Source: an uncultured Chthonomonas sp. (GTDB lineage Bacteria; Armatimonadota; Chthonomonadetes; Chthonomonadales; CAJBBX01). Taken from it: a stretch of DNA of 64,000 nucleotides. Numbering within the stretch: the first letter of the stretch is position 1; every line of letters begins with the position of its first letter. The stretch lies in the NCBI GenBank assembly GCA_903885605.1, contig CAISJD010000020.1, positions 1 to 64,000 on the forward strand, written 5' to 3'. The position numbers were made by a program, and so were the translations under genes. A model generated the notes under the pieces. It saw only the letters and a list, made by a program, of their open reading frames with translations. It did no database searches and was not told the origin of the DNA. Shown here one piece after another: positions 34,545 to 43,886 of this stretch.

Positions 34545-35834
34545 CTACTTCATGAACAGCTCGATGACGGGCACGGTGACGTTGGGCTTCTGCACCGGCA
34601 GCGTCAGCGTCAGCGTCTCCTTGCCCTTGACGCCGTCGGGGCCCACCTGCCAGGCCTCGGGTCCCTTCATGAAGACCTCGGACGCGTCGTTCAGCAGCTG
34701 GGCGTACTCCACCTTCCCCGCGAACCCGTCCAGGTGCAGGTGCACGAAGGGCCACGCATATACATGCACGTACATGCGCTTGGTATCCGGGTTGTAGGTC
34801 AGCCGGCAGTCCTGCGGCGCGGCGAAGCCGTCGGGCGCCTGGGTGCAGCCGTAGATGGAGCGGCTATGGCGCTTCATCCACTCACCCATGCCCTGCAGGC
34901 TCTGGAGGGCGCGGTAGTCGAACTCGCCGCGGCCGGTGGGGCCCACGTTCAGCAGGAGGTTGCCGCCCTTGCTCACGGTGTCGATGAGCATCTGGATGAG
35001 CTGGTCCACGCTCTTCCAGCTAGACTCGTCGCGGTGGTAGCCCCAGGATCCGGAGAAGGTCTGGCAGGCCTCCCAGACCACCTTCTGGCCTCCGACGGTG
35101 ATCCACTCGCGGGGCTGGTACTGCTCGGGGGTCTTGATGTCCCAGCCGTCGGGCAGGTCCAGGCGGTCGTCGAGGATGACGTTGGGCGCCAGTTCTCGGA
35201 CCATCTTGTAGAGCTTCTCGCTCTGCCAGTCATCCTTGCCCTTGCCCAGGCCCGGCTCGGGGTTGGGGTAGCTGAAGTCGAACCAGAGCACGTCCACCTT
35301 GCCGAACTCGGTGAGCAGCTCGCGGACCTGCGCGTGGAGGTAGGCGGCGTACTTGCCCTGGTCGCGGCCCACGTTCATGGCGGCCCGCTCGGGGCTGTCA
35401 CGCATCGAATGGAGGTTGTCCACGATGAAGTCCTCGTGGTGCCAGTCGATGAGCGAGTGGTAGAAGCCCGTGCGGAGGCCCTTCTCGCGGAAGGCGTCGA
35501 CCATGGGGTGGAGCAGGTCGCGGCCGTAGGGGGTGTTGGTGACCTTGTACTGGGTGACCTTGCTGTCCCAGAGGCAGAAGCCCTCGTGATGCTTGGTCGT
35601 GATGACGAAGTACTTCATGCCCGCGCCGGCCGCCGCGTCGGCCCAGATCGTCGGGTCGTAGAGGTCGGGGTCGAAGTGCTTGAAGTACTTGTCGTAGACC
35701 TCGTCCGGGATGCGCTCCTGGTGCTTCACCCACTCATGCCGCGCGGGCAGGGCGTAGAGGCCCCAGTGGATGAACATGCCGAAACGGTCGTTGACGAACC
35801 AGCCGGTATCGCCGGGTGTCTTCAGGACGTCCAT
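34545..35834 (-). CDS. Alpha-L-fucosidase, GH29
   Basis: 429 residues from ATG 35834 with AAGGAG upstream. GH29 features are FGMFIHWGLY (H23, W24), TTKHHEGFCLWDS (K81-H83), and the nucleophile D186 in VDVLWFDFSYP. GH29 enzymes release terminal alpha-L-fucose with retention; the acid/base varies and is not obvious here. No signal peptide is visible, which points to a cytoplasmic enzyme acting on imported oligosaccharides. A beta-sandwich of about 90 residues follows the barrel. It is the first gene of the leftward operon with a permease and a sulfatase, suggesting a sulfated fucoside as substrate. Confidence 0.93.
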   Translation of the reverse strand: MDVLKTPGDTGWFVNDRFGMFIHWGLYALPARHEWVKHQERIPDEVYDKYFKHFDPDLYDPTIWADAAAGAGMKYFVITTKHHEGFCLWDSKVTQYKVTNTPYGRDLLHPMVDAFREKGLRTGFYHSLIDWHHEDFIVDNLHSMRDSPERAAMNVGRDQGKYAAYLHAQVRELLTEFGKVDVLWFDFSYPNPEPGLGKGKDDWQSEKLYKMVRELAPNVILDDRLDLPDGWDIKTPEQYQPREWITVGGQKVVWEACQTFSGSWGYHRDESSWKSVDQLIQMLIDTVSKGGNLLLNVGPTGRGEFDYRALQSLQGMGEWMKRHSRSIYGCTQAPDGFAAPQDCRLTYNPDTKRMYVHVYAWPFVHLHLDGFAGKVEYAQLLNDASEVFMKGPEAWQVGPDGVKGKETLTLTLPVQKPNVTVPVIELFMK

Positions 35835-36141
35835 GTGCGTGCTCCTTGGCGTCGGCGCCATGCCGAGAGTTTGCTGCCCCATAACTTGGCCGCGCGGCCC
35901 GATTATCCCTGCCGGCGCGCGAATCGCGGCCCGAATGGCGGCCATCGGGTAACCCGGCCTCCCCTTCATGTGGTTTTCATAATCGGCGTGGTATTCTCCC
36001 CCCGAGCCAGTGGGTGCGCCCGGGCGATCGACCGGATCGACGCGGGGCATAGCGGCTATCTGCCTGTTGGATCGGATTCGGGGTCTGCGGCGCACTGGGC
36101 GGCCGCATGGAGCCCGGGGCCATTCTCAAGGAGTCAGGTCT
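35835..36141. promoter_or_regulatory. Divergent gap between fucosidase operon and second pseudopilin
   Basis: 307 bp shared by two divergent start regions. AT-richer patches with -10-like boxes occur at CATAAT (35978-35983, +) and TATTCT (35992-35997, +), either of which could serve the pilin gene, leaving a 5' leader of about 140 bp. No good -35 accompanies them. For the leftward operon I see no convincing promoter. There is no coding frame with support in this stretch. Confidence 0.3.
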
Positions 36142-36957
36142 ATGGTAAAGAGTCGGCGTGGATTCACCCTGATCGAGCTGTTGGTTGTGATCGCGATCAT
36201 TGCGATCCTGGCTGCGATCCTCTTCCCTGTCTTTGCTCAGGCCCGCGAGAGCGCCCGGCGCGTCACGTGCACCAGCAACGTGAAGAACTTCGGTCTCTCC
36301 TTCCTGATGTACGCGCAAGACTATGACGAGACGTTCGTCACCCAGTACAACTCCGACATGCTGAACGACCGTGGCGAGTTCCAGTACCTCCTGCAGCCCT
36401 ACGTCAAGAACCGGTCCATCTTCTACTGCCCGAGCCGCAACCTCCGGGGTTGCGACACCTCCGTAGACCCCACCGGCCGCTGCATCGGCTACGCCCCGAA
36501 CTTCGGCATCTACTCGTACCGCAACGGCAACGGCATCTTCCACCAGGAAGAGGCCGCGCCGAACCCGCCCGGCGACAGCATGTGGCGCGGCCGCGTCCTG
36601 GCTGAGTTCCCGCACCCGGCCGAGACGATCCTGACCGGCGACACCAACGATACCAACATGTACACGCTGGCCTTCTACTTCCAGACCGGCGACGGTACCA
36701 CGCCCGGCGCCATGCGCCACAGCTCTAACTACCAGTTCTGCTTTGTGGACGGCCATGCCAAGTCCACCAAGATGGGCGCGTTCGCATTCCCGGCTGACGG
36801 TGACAGTTTCGACATCATGCCCGAGAGCGTCGACTGGATCCGCTACTACTGCTATGACAAGGATGGTGTGCAGGAGCGCAACGGCGGCTACGGCGTCGGC
36901 CAGACCTGCGGCACCGTGGCGAACATGATCGTCCGCGACCGCGTTCGCATCAACTAG
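36142..36957 (+). CDS. H-X9-DG type pseudopilin (DUF1559-like)
   Basis: 271 residues from ATG 36142; AAGGAG at 36128-36133 supports it over longer frames. The prepilin leader MVKSRRG precedes the [20 protein letters not shown] helix, nearly identical in that helix to the pilin at 12817. The C-terminal motif is [12 protein letters not shown], exactly H-X9-DG, followed by HAKSTKM. Cys pairs ([15 protein letters not shown]) may form disulfides. The gene heads a compact rightward set with two very small membrane-linked genes. The role is probably in a type II/IV-like surface or secretion system. Confidence 0.92.
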   Translation: MVKSRRGFTLIELLVVIAIIAILAAILFPVFAQARESARRVTCTSNVKNFGLSFLMYAQDYDETFVTQYNSDMLNDRGEFQYLLQPYVKNRSIFYCPSRNLRGCDTSVDPTGRCIGYAPNFGIYSYRNGNGIFHQEEAAPNPPGDSMWRGRVLAEFPHPAETILTGDTNDTNMYTLAFYFQTGDGTTPGAMRHSSNYQFCFVDGHAKSTKMGAFAFPADGDSFDIMPESVDWIRYYCYDKDGVQERNGGYGVGQTCGTVANMIVRDRVRIN

Positions 36958-36960
36958 CCG

Positions 36961-37098
36961 ATGAAGGCACGCACCGGCCTCCTCGCCATCGCCTCACTCG
37001 TATGCCTGTCTATGCTGGCCTCAGTTCTCGCCGGCTGCGCAGAGCAGAAGGTAAGCGAGGTCCAGAAGCAGGTCAAGGTCCAGAAGAAGGACAAGTAG
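36961..37098 (+). CDS. Very small lipoprotein
   Basis: 45 residues, starting 3 bp after the pseudopilin stop. The first 25 residues are a lipoprotein signal: positive start MKAR, hydrophobic LLAIASLVCLSMLASV, then lipobox V-L-A-G-C with the lipidated C26. The mature peptide is just 20 residues, highly charged and heptad-like (VSEVQKQVKVQKK), so a short coiled coil is possible. The tight spacing behind the pilin gene indicates co-expression. It may anchor or assist the pseudopilin; no family can be named. Confidence 0.65.
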   Translation: MKARTGLLAIASLVCLSMLASVLAGCAEQKVSEVQKQVKVQKKDK

Positions 37099-37133
37099 CG
37101 GGGCGGGCCGGAGCGCCGCACCGCAGAGCAAGC

Positions 37134-37161
37134 ATAGGGACGGCCGTCCGGCCGTCCCTAT
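37134..37161. terminator. 13-bp perfect inverted repeat
   Basis: ATAGGGACGGCCG and CGGCCGTCCCTAT are perfect inverted copies separated by TC. The hairpin is very GC-rich and stable. No run of T follows on either strand, so it is not a classic intrinsic terminator. It could act as a processing barrier between the small lipoprotein gene and the next small gene, or be a dispersed palindromic repeat. Confidence 0.5.
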
Positions 37162-37178
37162 CCACGTGAGGCTCCAGG

Positions 37179-37316
37179 ATGAAGAAGCAGGTCCACCCGG
37201 TTGTCGCCGTCGTCATTGTGATCGTGGTGCTGGGCGCGGTCGGCTGGTACATGATGAGCAAGACCCAATATGATCCCGGCACCTATCAGGGCATGCGGAC
37301 CGCCAAGCCGAAGTAG
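37179..37316 (+). CDS. Very small single-pass membrane protein
   Basis: 45 residues. MKKQVHP is followed by a strongly hydrophobic helix (VVAVVIVIVVLGAVGWYMM, about 8-26) and a short polar tail ending RTAKPK. There is one transmembrane segment and no lipobox. The ribosome-binding site is weak (CCAGG just before ATG). It lies 17 bp after the inverted repeat and behind the pseudopilin and lipoprotein genes, so it may belong to the same unit. No function can be assigned. Confidence 0.55.
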   Translation: MKKQVHPVVAVVIVIVVLGAVGWYMMSKTQYDPGTYQGMRTAKPK

Positions 37317-37356
37317 CCGTCGGCCGCCCGCCACCGGAGCGGGGCTTGCCGCGGCC

Positions 37357-40300
37357 TCAGCGCACCACGTTGAAGGCCGCCGTGGCCGAGGCGGGCGCGT
37401 ACCAGGCGTCTCCGGCGAAGGCCGCGGCGGCATGGTGCGCTCCGGTCGGCTGCTCGGCGGGGATGGCCCATGATGAGGCCGCCCAGCCGTCTGCTGCCGC
37501 CGCGCCCGAGCCCATGGCCGTGCCGTCCACGCTGAAGTCGATCAGCTTGCCGGGCTGCACGGCGTAGTCCGGCAGGCTCCGCACGTAGGCGCGCAGGGGG
37601 TGGCTCGTTCCCGCCTTGCCGGTGCGGACGTAGGGCCAGAGGTAGAGGCTGCCCCTGGTCACCGTCAGGATGCCCTGCCCCGCCGAGGCGCGATAGCCCG
37701 CATCGCCGGCGAACTCGGCCCGGATGGTCCGCGGCCCCGCGCCTGCGCCCTCGGCCACCGTGATGCCGAACTGCGCGCAGCCCTGCGTGTTGGTCTCCAT
37801 GGAGCCGACGGCCGTGCCGTCCAGCGAGATGCTCACGGGCTTGCCCACCACCAGCGAGTTGTTGGTGAGGTAGAGGTACGCCTTCAGCACGACGTAGCTC
37901 TTCACCTTCGCGGCGCGGTCCACCACATAGAGCTTGGTGGAGACGGTCTGCGCGTTGAGAGAGGCGGAGCCCGACGACGGCTGGTAGGCCGCATCTCCGG
38001 CGAACGCCGCGCCCAGCGTCCTTGTGGCCGGCCCGGCGCCGATGGTCCAGGTCAGCGCGGCCATGCCCGCTGGATCGGTGACGGCCTCGCCCACGGCTGC
38101 GCCATCCACCGTGAAGCGCAACGTGCGCCCCGCGACCCAGGCGTTGTCGGTGGTCCGCTTCAGGTAGCCCTTCAGGGCCACGGGCGTGGTGATCACGCCG
38201 CTACGATCCGGCATGTAGACCGACGTGGCGGCCCGCGTCACCGTGAGTGTGCCCTGACCCTCGGAGGCCAGCGCGTCGGCATCGCCGGCGAAGGTCGCTC
38301 GGTAGCTGATCGACCCAACGCCGCCGGCCTCAGCGGGCGTGTAGGCCAGCGCCGCCACTCCCTGCCCGTCGGTGGTCGCCGTAGACTGCGCCGCGCCGAC
38401 CTCGAACTTGACGGCCTTGCCCGCGAGCCCCGCGCCCGACGAGGTCCGGCTCAGCGTAGCCGTTAGCTGCACGCTCTGGCCCAGGGCGGCCGAGGCCTGC
38501 GCGCCGGCGACCGAGGTAGCGACGGGCAGCTGCACACGGGTCAGGTAGGCCTCGCTCCGGCCCATGAGGGTGCGCTGGAACGCTCCGGCGGTCGTGGGCC
38601 AGTTGGTGGAGAGCGTCTGCCCGGCCACGCAGGCGCAGTCGGCGCCATCCAGCTTCAGTGCGTTCAGCCAGTCGGTGCTGGCGCCGCCCACGTAGGTAGA
38701 GTAGAGGACCTTGTCCGCCGCGGGCGACAGGAGCGTCACCGCGCAGTCTGTTCCCACGCCGCCCGCGTGCGCCGCGGCGAAGGCGCCGGCAGTGACAGGG
38801 TACGACGCGGAGTAGGTCTCCACGCCGATGCATGTCCTCCCCGCGGCGTCCACGGCCACCGCCCGACCCATGGTGCCGCCCATGCAGACGATCATGGTTG
38901 ACCAGGCCAGCCCCGTGCCGTCGGCCGTGAAGCGGGTGATGAAGGCCCCGGAACCCTCGGCGTAGGCGGGGCGCACGACACCGGGCGTGATGGGGAAGCC
39001 GAGGAGGTCGCCGCGCCCGGTGAGGGTGGCCCGGCCTGCGGCGTCCAGCGCCACGGCATCGGCCCATTCGCCGTGCGGCCCGCCCAGATAGGTGGAGTAG
39101 ACCAGCCCTGAGCCGTCGGCGCGGAGCTTGGCGACGTAGATGTCGCCGGCGCCGCCGTAGACCCTCTGGTAGGCGCCCGGCGTGGTGGGAAAGTCCGAGC
39201 TGGTGGCCCGGCCGGCGAGTACGGGGCATCCGTCGGCGCCCATGGCCATGGCCCGGATCTGGTCCTCCTGCTGTGTGCCGGCCAGATAGGTGGAGTAGAC
39301 CAGCGCGGTACCCTCGGCATTCAGCTTGGTGACGAACCCGCACTGCGCCCCGGCCAGGCTGGGGACCGCGGGTTGGAACGAGCCGACGGTGGTGGGGAAG
39401 TCGGTGGAGTAAGTGTTGCCGCAGAGGGTGAGGCAGCCGTCCGCGCCCAGGGCCAGGCCGGTGGCCGTCTCCGCCAGCGTTCCGCCGATGTAAGTGGAGT
39501 AGGCCAGCCCATCGCCGGCGGGCGTCAGCCTGGCCACGAAGCAGTCGTAGCCGCCATGGAAGACGCGTTGGTACGCTCCGGGAGTGGTGGCAAAGTTGCC
39601 GTCGGAGGTGCTGCCGCAGACACAGGCCTCACCGGCGGGGCTCACGGCCAGGCCGCCCGCGCCACCGGCGCCCAGGTATGTGCTGTAGACCAGCGTCTTG
39701 CCATCGGCGCTGAGCTTCGTGACAAAGACGCCGCTGTTGTAGTCGCCGGCCGGCGCGGGGTTAACGGTCCGGTAGGCGCCGGGCGTCACCGGGAAGTCGC
39801 GGGAGCAGGCGAAGCCCAGGGCGTAGATGCATCCCGCCGCATCGACCGATATGGCGCTAATGCCGTCGTCCAGCGTGCCGCCGAGGTAGGTAGAGGCGGC
39901 CAGGCCGGGGTCGATCACCAGAGGCAGCGAACGATCGTAGTGCCCGAGGTCGAAGCGGACCCGGTTGGAGCGCCCATGCTGCCGGAACGCGGCCGCCACC
40001 CGTTCGCGTCGGCCCGCCCGCACCTGGTAGGCATAGGGCCTCAGCCAGCGCACCGCCCCGGCGGGCGTCTCGGCCACCAGCGAGCCATCGCGGTCCACGC
40101 GTACCGAGCTTGCACCCGTGACCTCCAGACCGATGCGCTCGGCCTGCGCGCCGGGAGAAGCGGTGAAGTCGACCCGCAGGAGGCCCGCGCGGTCCTGATA
40201 GCAGATCAGGTCGATGCCGGGATAGGCGCGCCGCACTCGGACGCGGGAGTAGCCCGGCACGTGCGTGCGCCAGAGCGAAGGGTCCTTGCCGAGGAGGTAG

Positions 40301-40572
40301 TGGCTTTCGCCGGCCAGGCGTCCTTCGGCGGCGGGCGCGGCGTTCTGCGAGGCTCCCACCAGACGAAACCCCACCTCTGCCTCGGCGCGGACGCCGCCCA
40401 CGCGCACCCGCGCCTCGCGGCCCGTGATCGTGAACCCGAAGCCACGCCCACGCGCCGTATAGGCCGCTGCCCGCCCGGCGACCGGCTCGAACCGCAGCGC
40501 AGGCGCGGGCGCCGGCCGACCGGCAAGGCCAATCGTCGCGGCCGCGACCGAAGCGAACCCCAGAGAGACCAT
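37357..40572 (-). CDS. Secreted SBBP beta-propeller and Ig-like repeat protein
   Basis: 1071 residues. A signal-like N-terminus (GFASVAAATIGLAG) is followed by a DUF7948-like beta domain to about 235, with the diagnostic YPGIDLICYQDRAGLLRVDF region. Then come seven or more SBBP (beta-propeller) repeats with the recurring pattern L-V-Y-S-T-Y-L-G-G and F-P-T-T-P-G-A-Y-Q-R (about 235-690). Four Ig-like domains follow, each ending in an FAGDA block (SYRATFAGDADA, LGAAFAGDAAY, IRAEFAGDAGY, AAAAFAGDAWY). This is the architecture of large extracellular proteins of unknown ligand. No enzyme motif is visible. It is single-gene and convergent with the small membrane gene. Confidence 0.85.
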   Translation of the reverse strand: MVSLGFASVAAATIGLAGRPAPAPALRFEPVAGRAAAYTARGRGFGFTITGREARVRVGGVRAEAEVGFRLVGASQNAAPAAEGRLAGESHYLLGKDPSLWRTHVPGYSRVRVRRAYPGIDLICYQDRAGLLRVDFTASPGAQAERIGLEVTGASSVRVDRDGSLVAETPAGAVRWLRPYAYQVRAGRRERVAAAFRQHGRSNRVRFDLGHYDRSLPLVIDPGLAASTYLGGTLDDGISAISVDAAGCIYALGFACSRDFPVTPGAYRTVNPAPAGDYNSGVFVTKLSADGKTLVYSTYLGAGGAGGLAVSPAGEACVCGSTSDGNFATTPGAYQRVFHGGYDCFVARLTPAGDGLAYSTYIGGTLAETATGLALGADGCLTLCGNTYSTDFPTTVGSFQPAVPSLAGAQCGFVTKLNAEGTALVYSTYLAGTQQEDQIRAMAMGADGCPVLAGRATSSDFPTTPGAYQRVYGGAGDIYVAKLRADGSGLVYSTYLGGPHGEWADAVALDAAGRATLTGRGDLLGFPITPGVVRPAYAEGSGAFITRFTADGTGLAWSTMIVCMGGTMGRAVAVDAAGRTCIGVETYSASYPVTAGAFAAAHAGGVGTDCAVTLLSPAADKVLYSTYVGGASTDWLNALKLDGADCACVAGQTLSTNWPTTAGAFQRTLMGRSEAYLTRVQLPVATSVAGAQASAALGQSVQLTATLSRTSSGAGLAGKAVKFEVGAAQSTATTDGQGVAALAYTPAEAGGVGSISYRATFAGDADALASEGQGTLTVTRAATSVYMPDRSGVITTPVALKGYLKRTTDNAWVAGRTLRFTVDGAAVGEAVTDPAGMAALTWTIGAGPATRTLGAAFAGDAAYQPSSGSASLNAQTVSTKLYVVDRAAKVKSYVVLKAYLYLTNNSLVVGKPVSISLDGTAVGSMETNTQGCAQFGITVAEGAGAGPRTIRAEFAGDAGYRASAGQGILTVTRGSLYLWPYVRTGKAGTSHPLRAYVRSLPDYAVQPGKLIDFSVDGTAMGSGAAAADGWAASSWAIPAEQPTGAHHAAAAFAGDAWYAPASATAAFNVVR

Positions 40573-40630
40573 GGCACACCCCCCCGGTCCGGCTGATTCG
40601 CCGCGAAGGGCGCCGTTCCCTGCCCCGGCG

Positions 40631-43600
40631 CTACTTCACCAGCAGGGCGGCGCTACCCGCGGCCTCGACGCCGGAGCGCGTGGCGATGGGCTCGCCGTCC
40701 ATCACCGCCATGTAGAGCCAGCCGCCGTGCCCCTCGCGGATGCCGAAGGTCCGCTGGACGTTCTGAGTACTGCCCAGACTGACGGATCCCTGGGCGCCGC
40801 GCGCCGTGAGGGCGTCCGCCGCGTTGCCCGAAGCCGAGGCGATGCGGCCCGAGGCGCCGTCGCCCGCCGAAGCCTCGCCGCGCAGCCAGTCAGAAGCATC
40901 ATCGACGAAGAGGCGCAGGGCCAGGAACGCCCTGGTCTCGGGGTTGTCACGCGACGGAGTGACACCCACGCCCACGGTGATCCTGCCGGCCCGGTCCATG
41001 GTGTAGCTGAGCCGGTAGGCGGTGCGCGGCCCCGCGACGCCGCAGGTCTGCACACCGTTCCAGGATAGCTCCCGGAACGCGCCCCGGAAGGTCACCGTGA
41101 CGCCTGCGTCGGTGCGCTCCACGCTCAGGCGCGGGTTGGTCTCGCCATCGACCGCCACCAGGCGCTTCTCGGGCAGGAGGCCCCAATCGGTATAGAGCTC
41201 AGCCGCGCGGGAGGAGAGGACCCGCGCCCCACGGCGGATCTCCACGGGAACGCCGCCGTGTCTGCGAGCCAGCGTGAGTGTGACGCCGCCCGCGGAGAGG
41301 CGCACGAACTGCGGATCGGCGGTCACCGACGGAACGCCGTCGGCCGGCCAGGCAGCGGGAGGCGTGGCCGTGTCGGCTTCGATGCGCGGCGAGCCGCCCT
41401 TCGCCCAGGTGATGCGCGACGAGCCGCCCGCGCCGGGTGTTACCTGCACGTCACCAGATCCAGGACCGCCGCTCAGGCTCAGCCGGGTTGGCCCGGGGCC
41501 GTCGGCCAGGCCGCCCTCCACCGGCCGCCATGCGCGGCGCAAGACAGGCAGGCGGTCCTCCACGGCCTCGCCTTCGCCCGGCTTGGCGGCATCGTCGCGA
41601 ACGGCATCCTCCAGCGTGCCCTCCGGTGTGCGGACCGACCAGCGAGCACCAGCCGTGGCCGGGATGCGCCACTCCGGGGCGGCGCCCCTGCGCTTCTGCA
41701 GCACGATGGCCATGGGACGCCAGGGATCGATCACCACGGTAGCGCCGCCGGTCTTGCGGCTGACGATGCGCCCCTGCAGCGCCGTGTGGAGGGCCGCCGC
41801 TGGGATGTTGCGAGGCCACTCCAGCGTGCAGCGAGCGGGCCTGCCGGTAAGGTTCACGGCCACCACCACGGCCTCACCTGCGCCCGTGCGCAGGAAGGTG
41901 AAGACGCCAAGATCGGAGCAGGGGACTGCCTGGTAGTCGGCCCCGCCGCCGCTCAGGGCTGCCACGTTGCGCCGGAGCTTGAGCCAGCTGCTCAGGTCGC
42001 GGCTGAAGCCCGTCTCCTGCTCCTGCTGCAGGAGCGGCGTCCCCTCCATGAGGCAGAGGATGGCGGTGAGCGCCTGTGACGGCCCTACGCCGAAGAAGTC
42101 CTGCGCGGCCACGGTGTCGTGGAGCTCCAGGAAGCGGACGAGCCCCTTGCGGCCCGCGGCCGGGTAGGCCGGCCGCTCCCACTGGAGCCACTCGCGAGTG
42201 CGGGAAATCCAGGCGCCCAGGTCGGGCGTCGTGGTCATGTCGCGCATGGCCAGGTAGAGCGGGTAGTCGAAGACCATGTCGCTCTCTTTGAGCACCAGCG
42301 GCTTGCCGCCCTCGGGCAGGATGAAGGCGCCGGGGTTCCCCGCGCGGAAGGCGTCGCGGATCACCTTGTTCAGAGCGATGCCGCCGTAGGCCACCGCATC
42401 GTTGGCGCGAGGCGCGGCCCAGTTGGCGGTCTGCCCCCAGCCGATGCAGTCGAGGCGGGCGCCGTCGAAGCCGTAGTCGCGCGCCCAGAAGCCTGCCGCC
42501 CGAGCGATGCGCTCCTGCCAGGAGGGCTTGGAGGTATCGGCCGGGAGGATCGATCCGCCCCAGACGGTGCGCCGCTGGCGGGCCTCATCCAGCGCCCAGA
42601 CCTCGGCGGGGAGCTTCGGGACGTCCTCGCTGGAGGGCAGCACGCCGTAGACCACCAGGTCGACGATGGCCTTGGCGCCGGTGCGGTGCGCGGCCGACAC
42701 AAACTCCTTGAGTTGCTCCGGCGTACCGTTGCCGGGGTTCACGGCCTCCCAGGTGGGCGTGGTGTAGACCCAGGGCGGCTGCCACGGCGGCGGCAGCACC
42801 CAGAAGGCGTTGGCTCCCAGCGCGCGCCACTGCGGCAGGCAGGCGGTGAGGCGGTCGTAGCGGTGGCCGCGATCAGGGCCCCAGCTCTCCAGCCGGCCCC
42901 ATGGATGCACCTCGTAGAGCACGGTCTTGCCCAGGTCGGCGGCCTGGTCGCGCGGCGGGCCATTGCCGACGGAGCCGGCCAGGGCCTCCACCAAGCCCTC
43001 CACAACGCCCGAGCCGCCCCATTTGAAGCGAAGCACCTGCGTCCCCACCTCGTAGGAGCCGCCGGGCGGCAGGTCGCCGCACACATCGAAGCCGTGGGTC
43101 ACCACCATGCCGCCCGCCTCGGCCGACACGGTGACGCGCGCCTGATCGTGCTCGAAGGAGTAGCCCACGGCGCAGGCCAACCCCGCCGAGCCGAAGTAGA
43201 GGGCCGCAGTGGCGTAGTCGCCGCGGGTCCATCCCACCTCGGACTGCGGACCGGACTTCGCCAGATCGGCCGGCGTGATGCGCCGCACGGGGAAGTTGCC
43301 GGGGAGCATCACCCAGTCGCCGCGCGAGGGCAGGATCGCCAGCGGCGGCGTTCGCAACTGCGCGCCGCGGACGCGTACAGCCTTCTCGCCGCGCCAGGTG
43401 AAGACGACGCGCCGCCGCAACTCAGACCCGCGCACCGCGAGCTCAGTCCGAACCTCCCACTGCCCCGCCCGCCGCGTGACGGTGGTGCGGGCCGGCCCGG
43501 CATCCACGGAAAGCAGCTTCCACTCGGCAACCGGTGGCATGGCTCCGCCGTCCCAGAAGATGGATGCCTCCAGGCGCGGCCCGGCCAGCACCTGGCGCCC

Positions 43601-43684
43601 CCCCACGCTCAGGCGGGTCCACGCGCCGGACGACGGGTCCACGGCAACGGACAGGGCGGGCGGCGGCGGGGCGGCATGAAGCAT
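40631..43684 (-). CDS. GH13-like (alpha-amylase family) enzyme with beta-rich flanks
   Basis: 1017 residues, with GGAGG before ATG 43684. The central barrel (about 250-600) shows GH13 regions: KTVLYEVHPWGRLE, ALGANAFWVLPP (region I-like), the nucleophile D412 in GFDGARLDCIG, the acid/base E458 in ILPEGGKP, and H522-D523 in LELHDT. An amylase C-domain-like segment (VAVNLTGRPA) follows, then about 300 beta-rich residues. The first 250 residues are also beta-rich. No signal peptide is seen. The Arg two before the nucleophile is retained (A-R-L-D). Activity on an alpha-glucan or sucrose-like substrate is likely but not resolvable. Confidence 0.75.
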   Translation of the reverse strand: MLHAAPPPPALSVAVDPSSGAWTRLSVGGRQVLAGPRLEASIFWDGGAMPPVAEWKLLSVDAGPARTTVTRRAGQWEVRTELAVRGSELRRRVVFTWRGEKAVRVRGAQLRTPPLAILPSRGDWVMLPGNFPVRRITPADLAKSGPQSEVGWTRGDYATAALYFGSAGLACAVGYSFEHDQARVTVSAEAGGMVVTHGFDVCGDLPPGGSYEVGTQVLRFKWGGSGVVEGLVEALAGSVGNGPPRDQAADLGKTVLYEVHPWGRLESWGPDRGHRYDRLTACLPQWRALGANAFWVLPPPWQPPWVYTTPTWEAVNPGNGTPEQLKEFVSAAHRTGAKAIVDLVVYGVLPSSEDVPKLPAEVWALDEARQRRTVWGGSILPADTSKPSWQERIARAAGFWARDYGFDGARLDCIGWGQTANWAAPRANDAVAYGGIALNKVIRDAFRAGNPGAFILPEGGKPLVLKESDMVFDYPLYLAMRDMTTTPDLGAWISRTREWLQWERPAYPAAGRKGLVRFLELHDTVAAQDFFGVGPSQALTAILCLMEGTPLLQQEQETGFSRDLSSWLKLRRNVAALSGGGADYQAVPCSDLGVFTFLRTGAGEAVVVAVNLTGRPARCTLEWPRNIPAAALHTALQGRIVSRKTGGATVVIDPWRPMAIVLQKRRGAAPEWRIPATAGARWSVRTPEGTLEDAVRDDAAKPGEGEAVEDRLPVLRRAWRPVEGGLADGPGPTRLSLSGGPGSGDVQVTPGAGGSSRITWAKGGSPRIEADTATPPAAWPADGVPSVTADPQFVRLSAGGVTLTLARRHGGVPVEIRRGARVLSSRAAELYTDWGLLPEKRLVAVDGETNPRLSVERTDAGVTVTFRGAFRELSWNGVQTCGVAGPRTAYRLSYTMDRAGRITVGVGVTPSRDNPETRAFLALRLFVDDASDWLRGEASAGDGASGRIASASGNAADALTARGAQGSVSLGSTQNVQRTFGIREGHGGWLYMAVMDGEPIATRSGVEAAGSAALLVK

Positions 43685-43837
43685 GGCGAACCTCCGTTAG
43701 GCGGTGATGCCGGTGCGGGCCCGGCACCTCAGTGTAGCCGACGCGGGACGCTGAGACGGTTACGGGGTGATGGACATGAAAAACGCCACGATCCGGTGAA
43801 GGATTACTGCCCGCGACGCCGAATCCTTATCTATACG

Positions 43838-43861
43838 CGGGTCGGCCCGCACCCCGACCCG
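43838..43861 (+). promoter_or_regulatory. Hairpin in the leader of the 72-residue gene
   Basis: CGGGTCGG and CCGACCCG form an 8-bp perfect stem with an 8-nt loop. It lies 10 bp before the AGGAGG ribosome-binding site (43871-43876) of the small downstream gene and just after an AT-rich TATCTATAC patch that could hold a -10 box. It may be a leader structure or a terminator for read-through. Confidence 0.4.
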
Positions 43862-43886
43862 TCTGTGCTCAGGAGGCGACCTGAAG

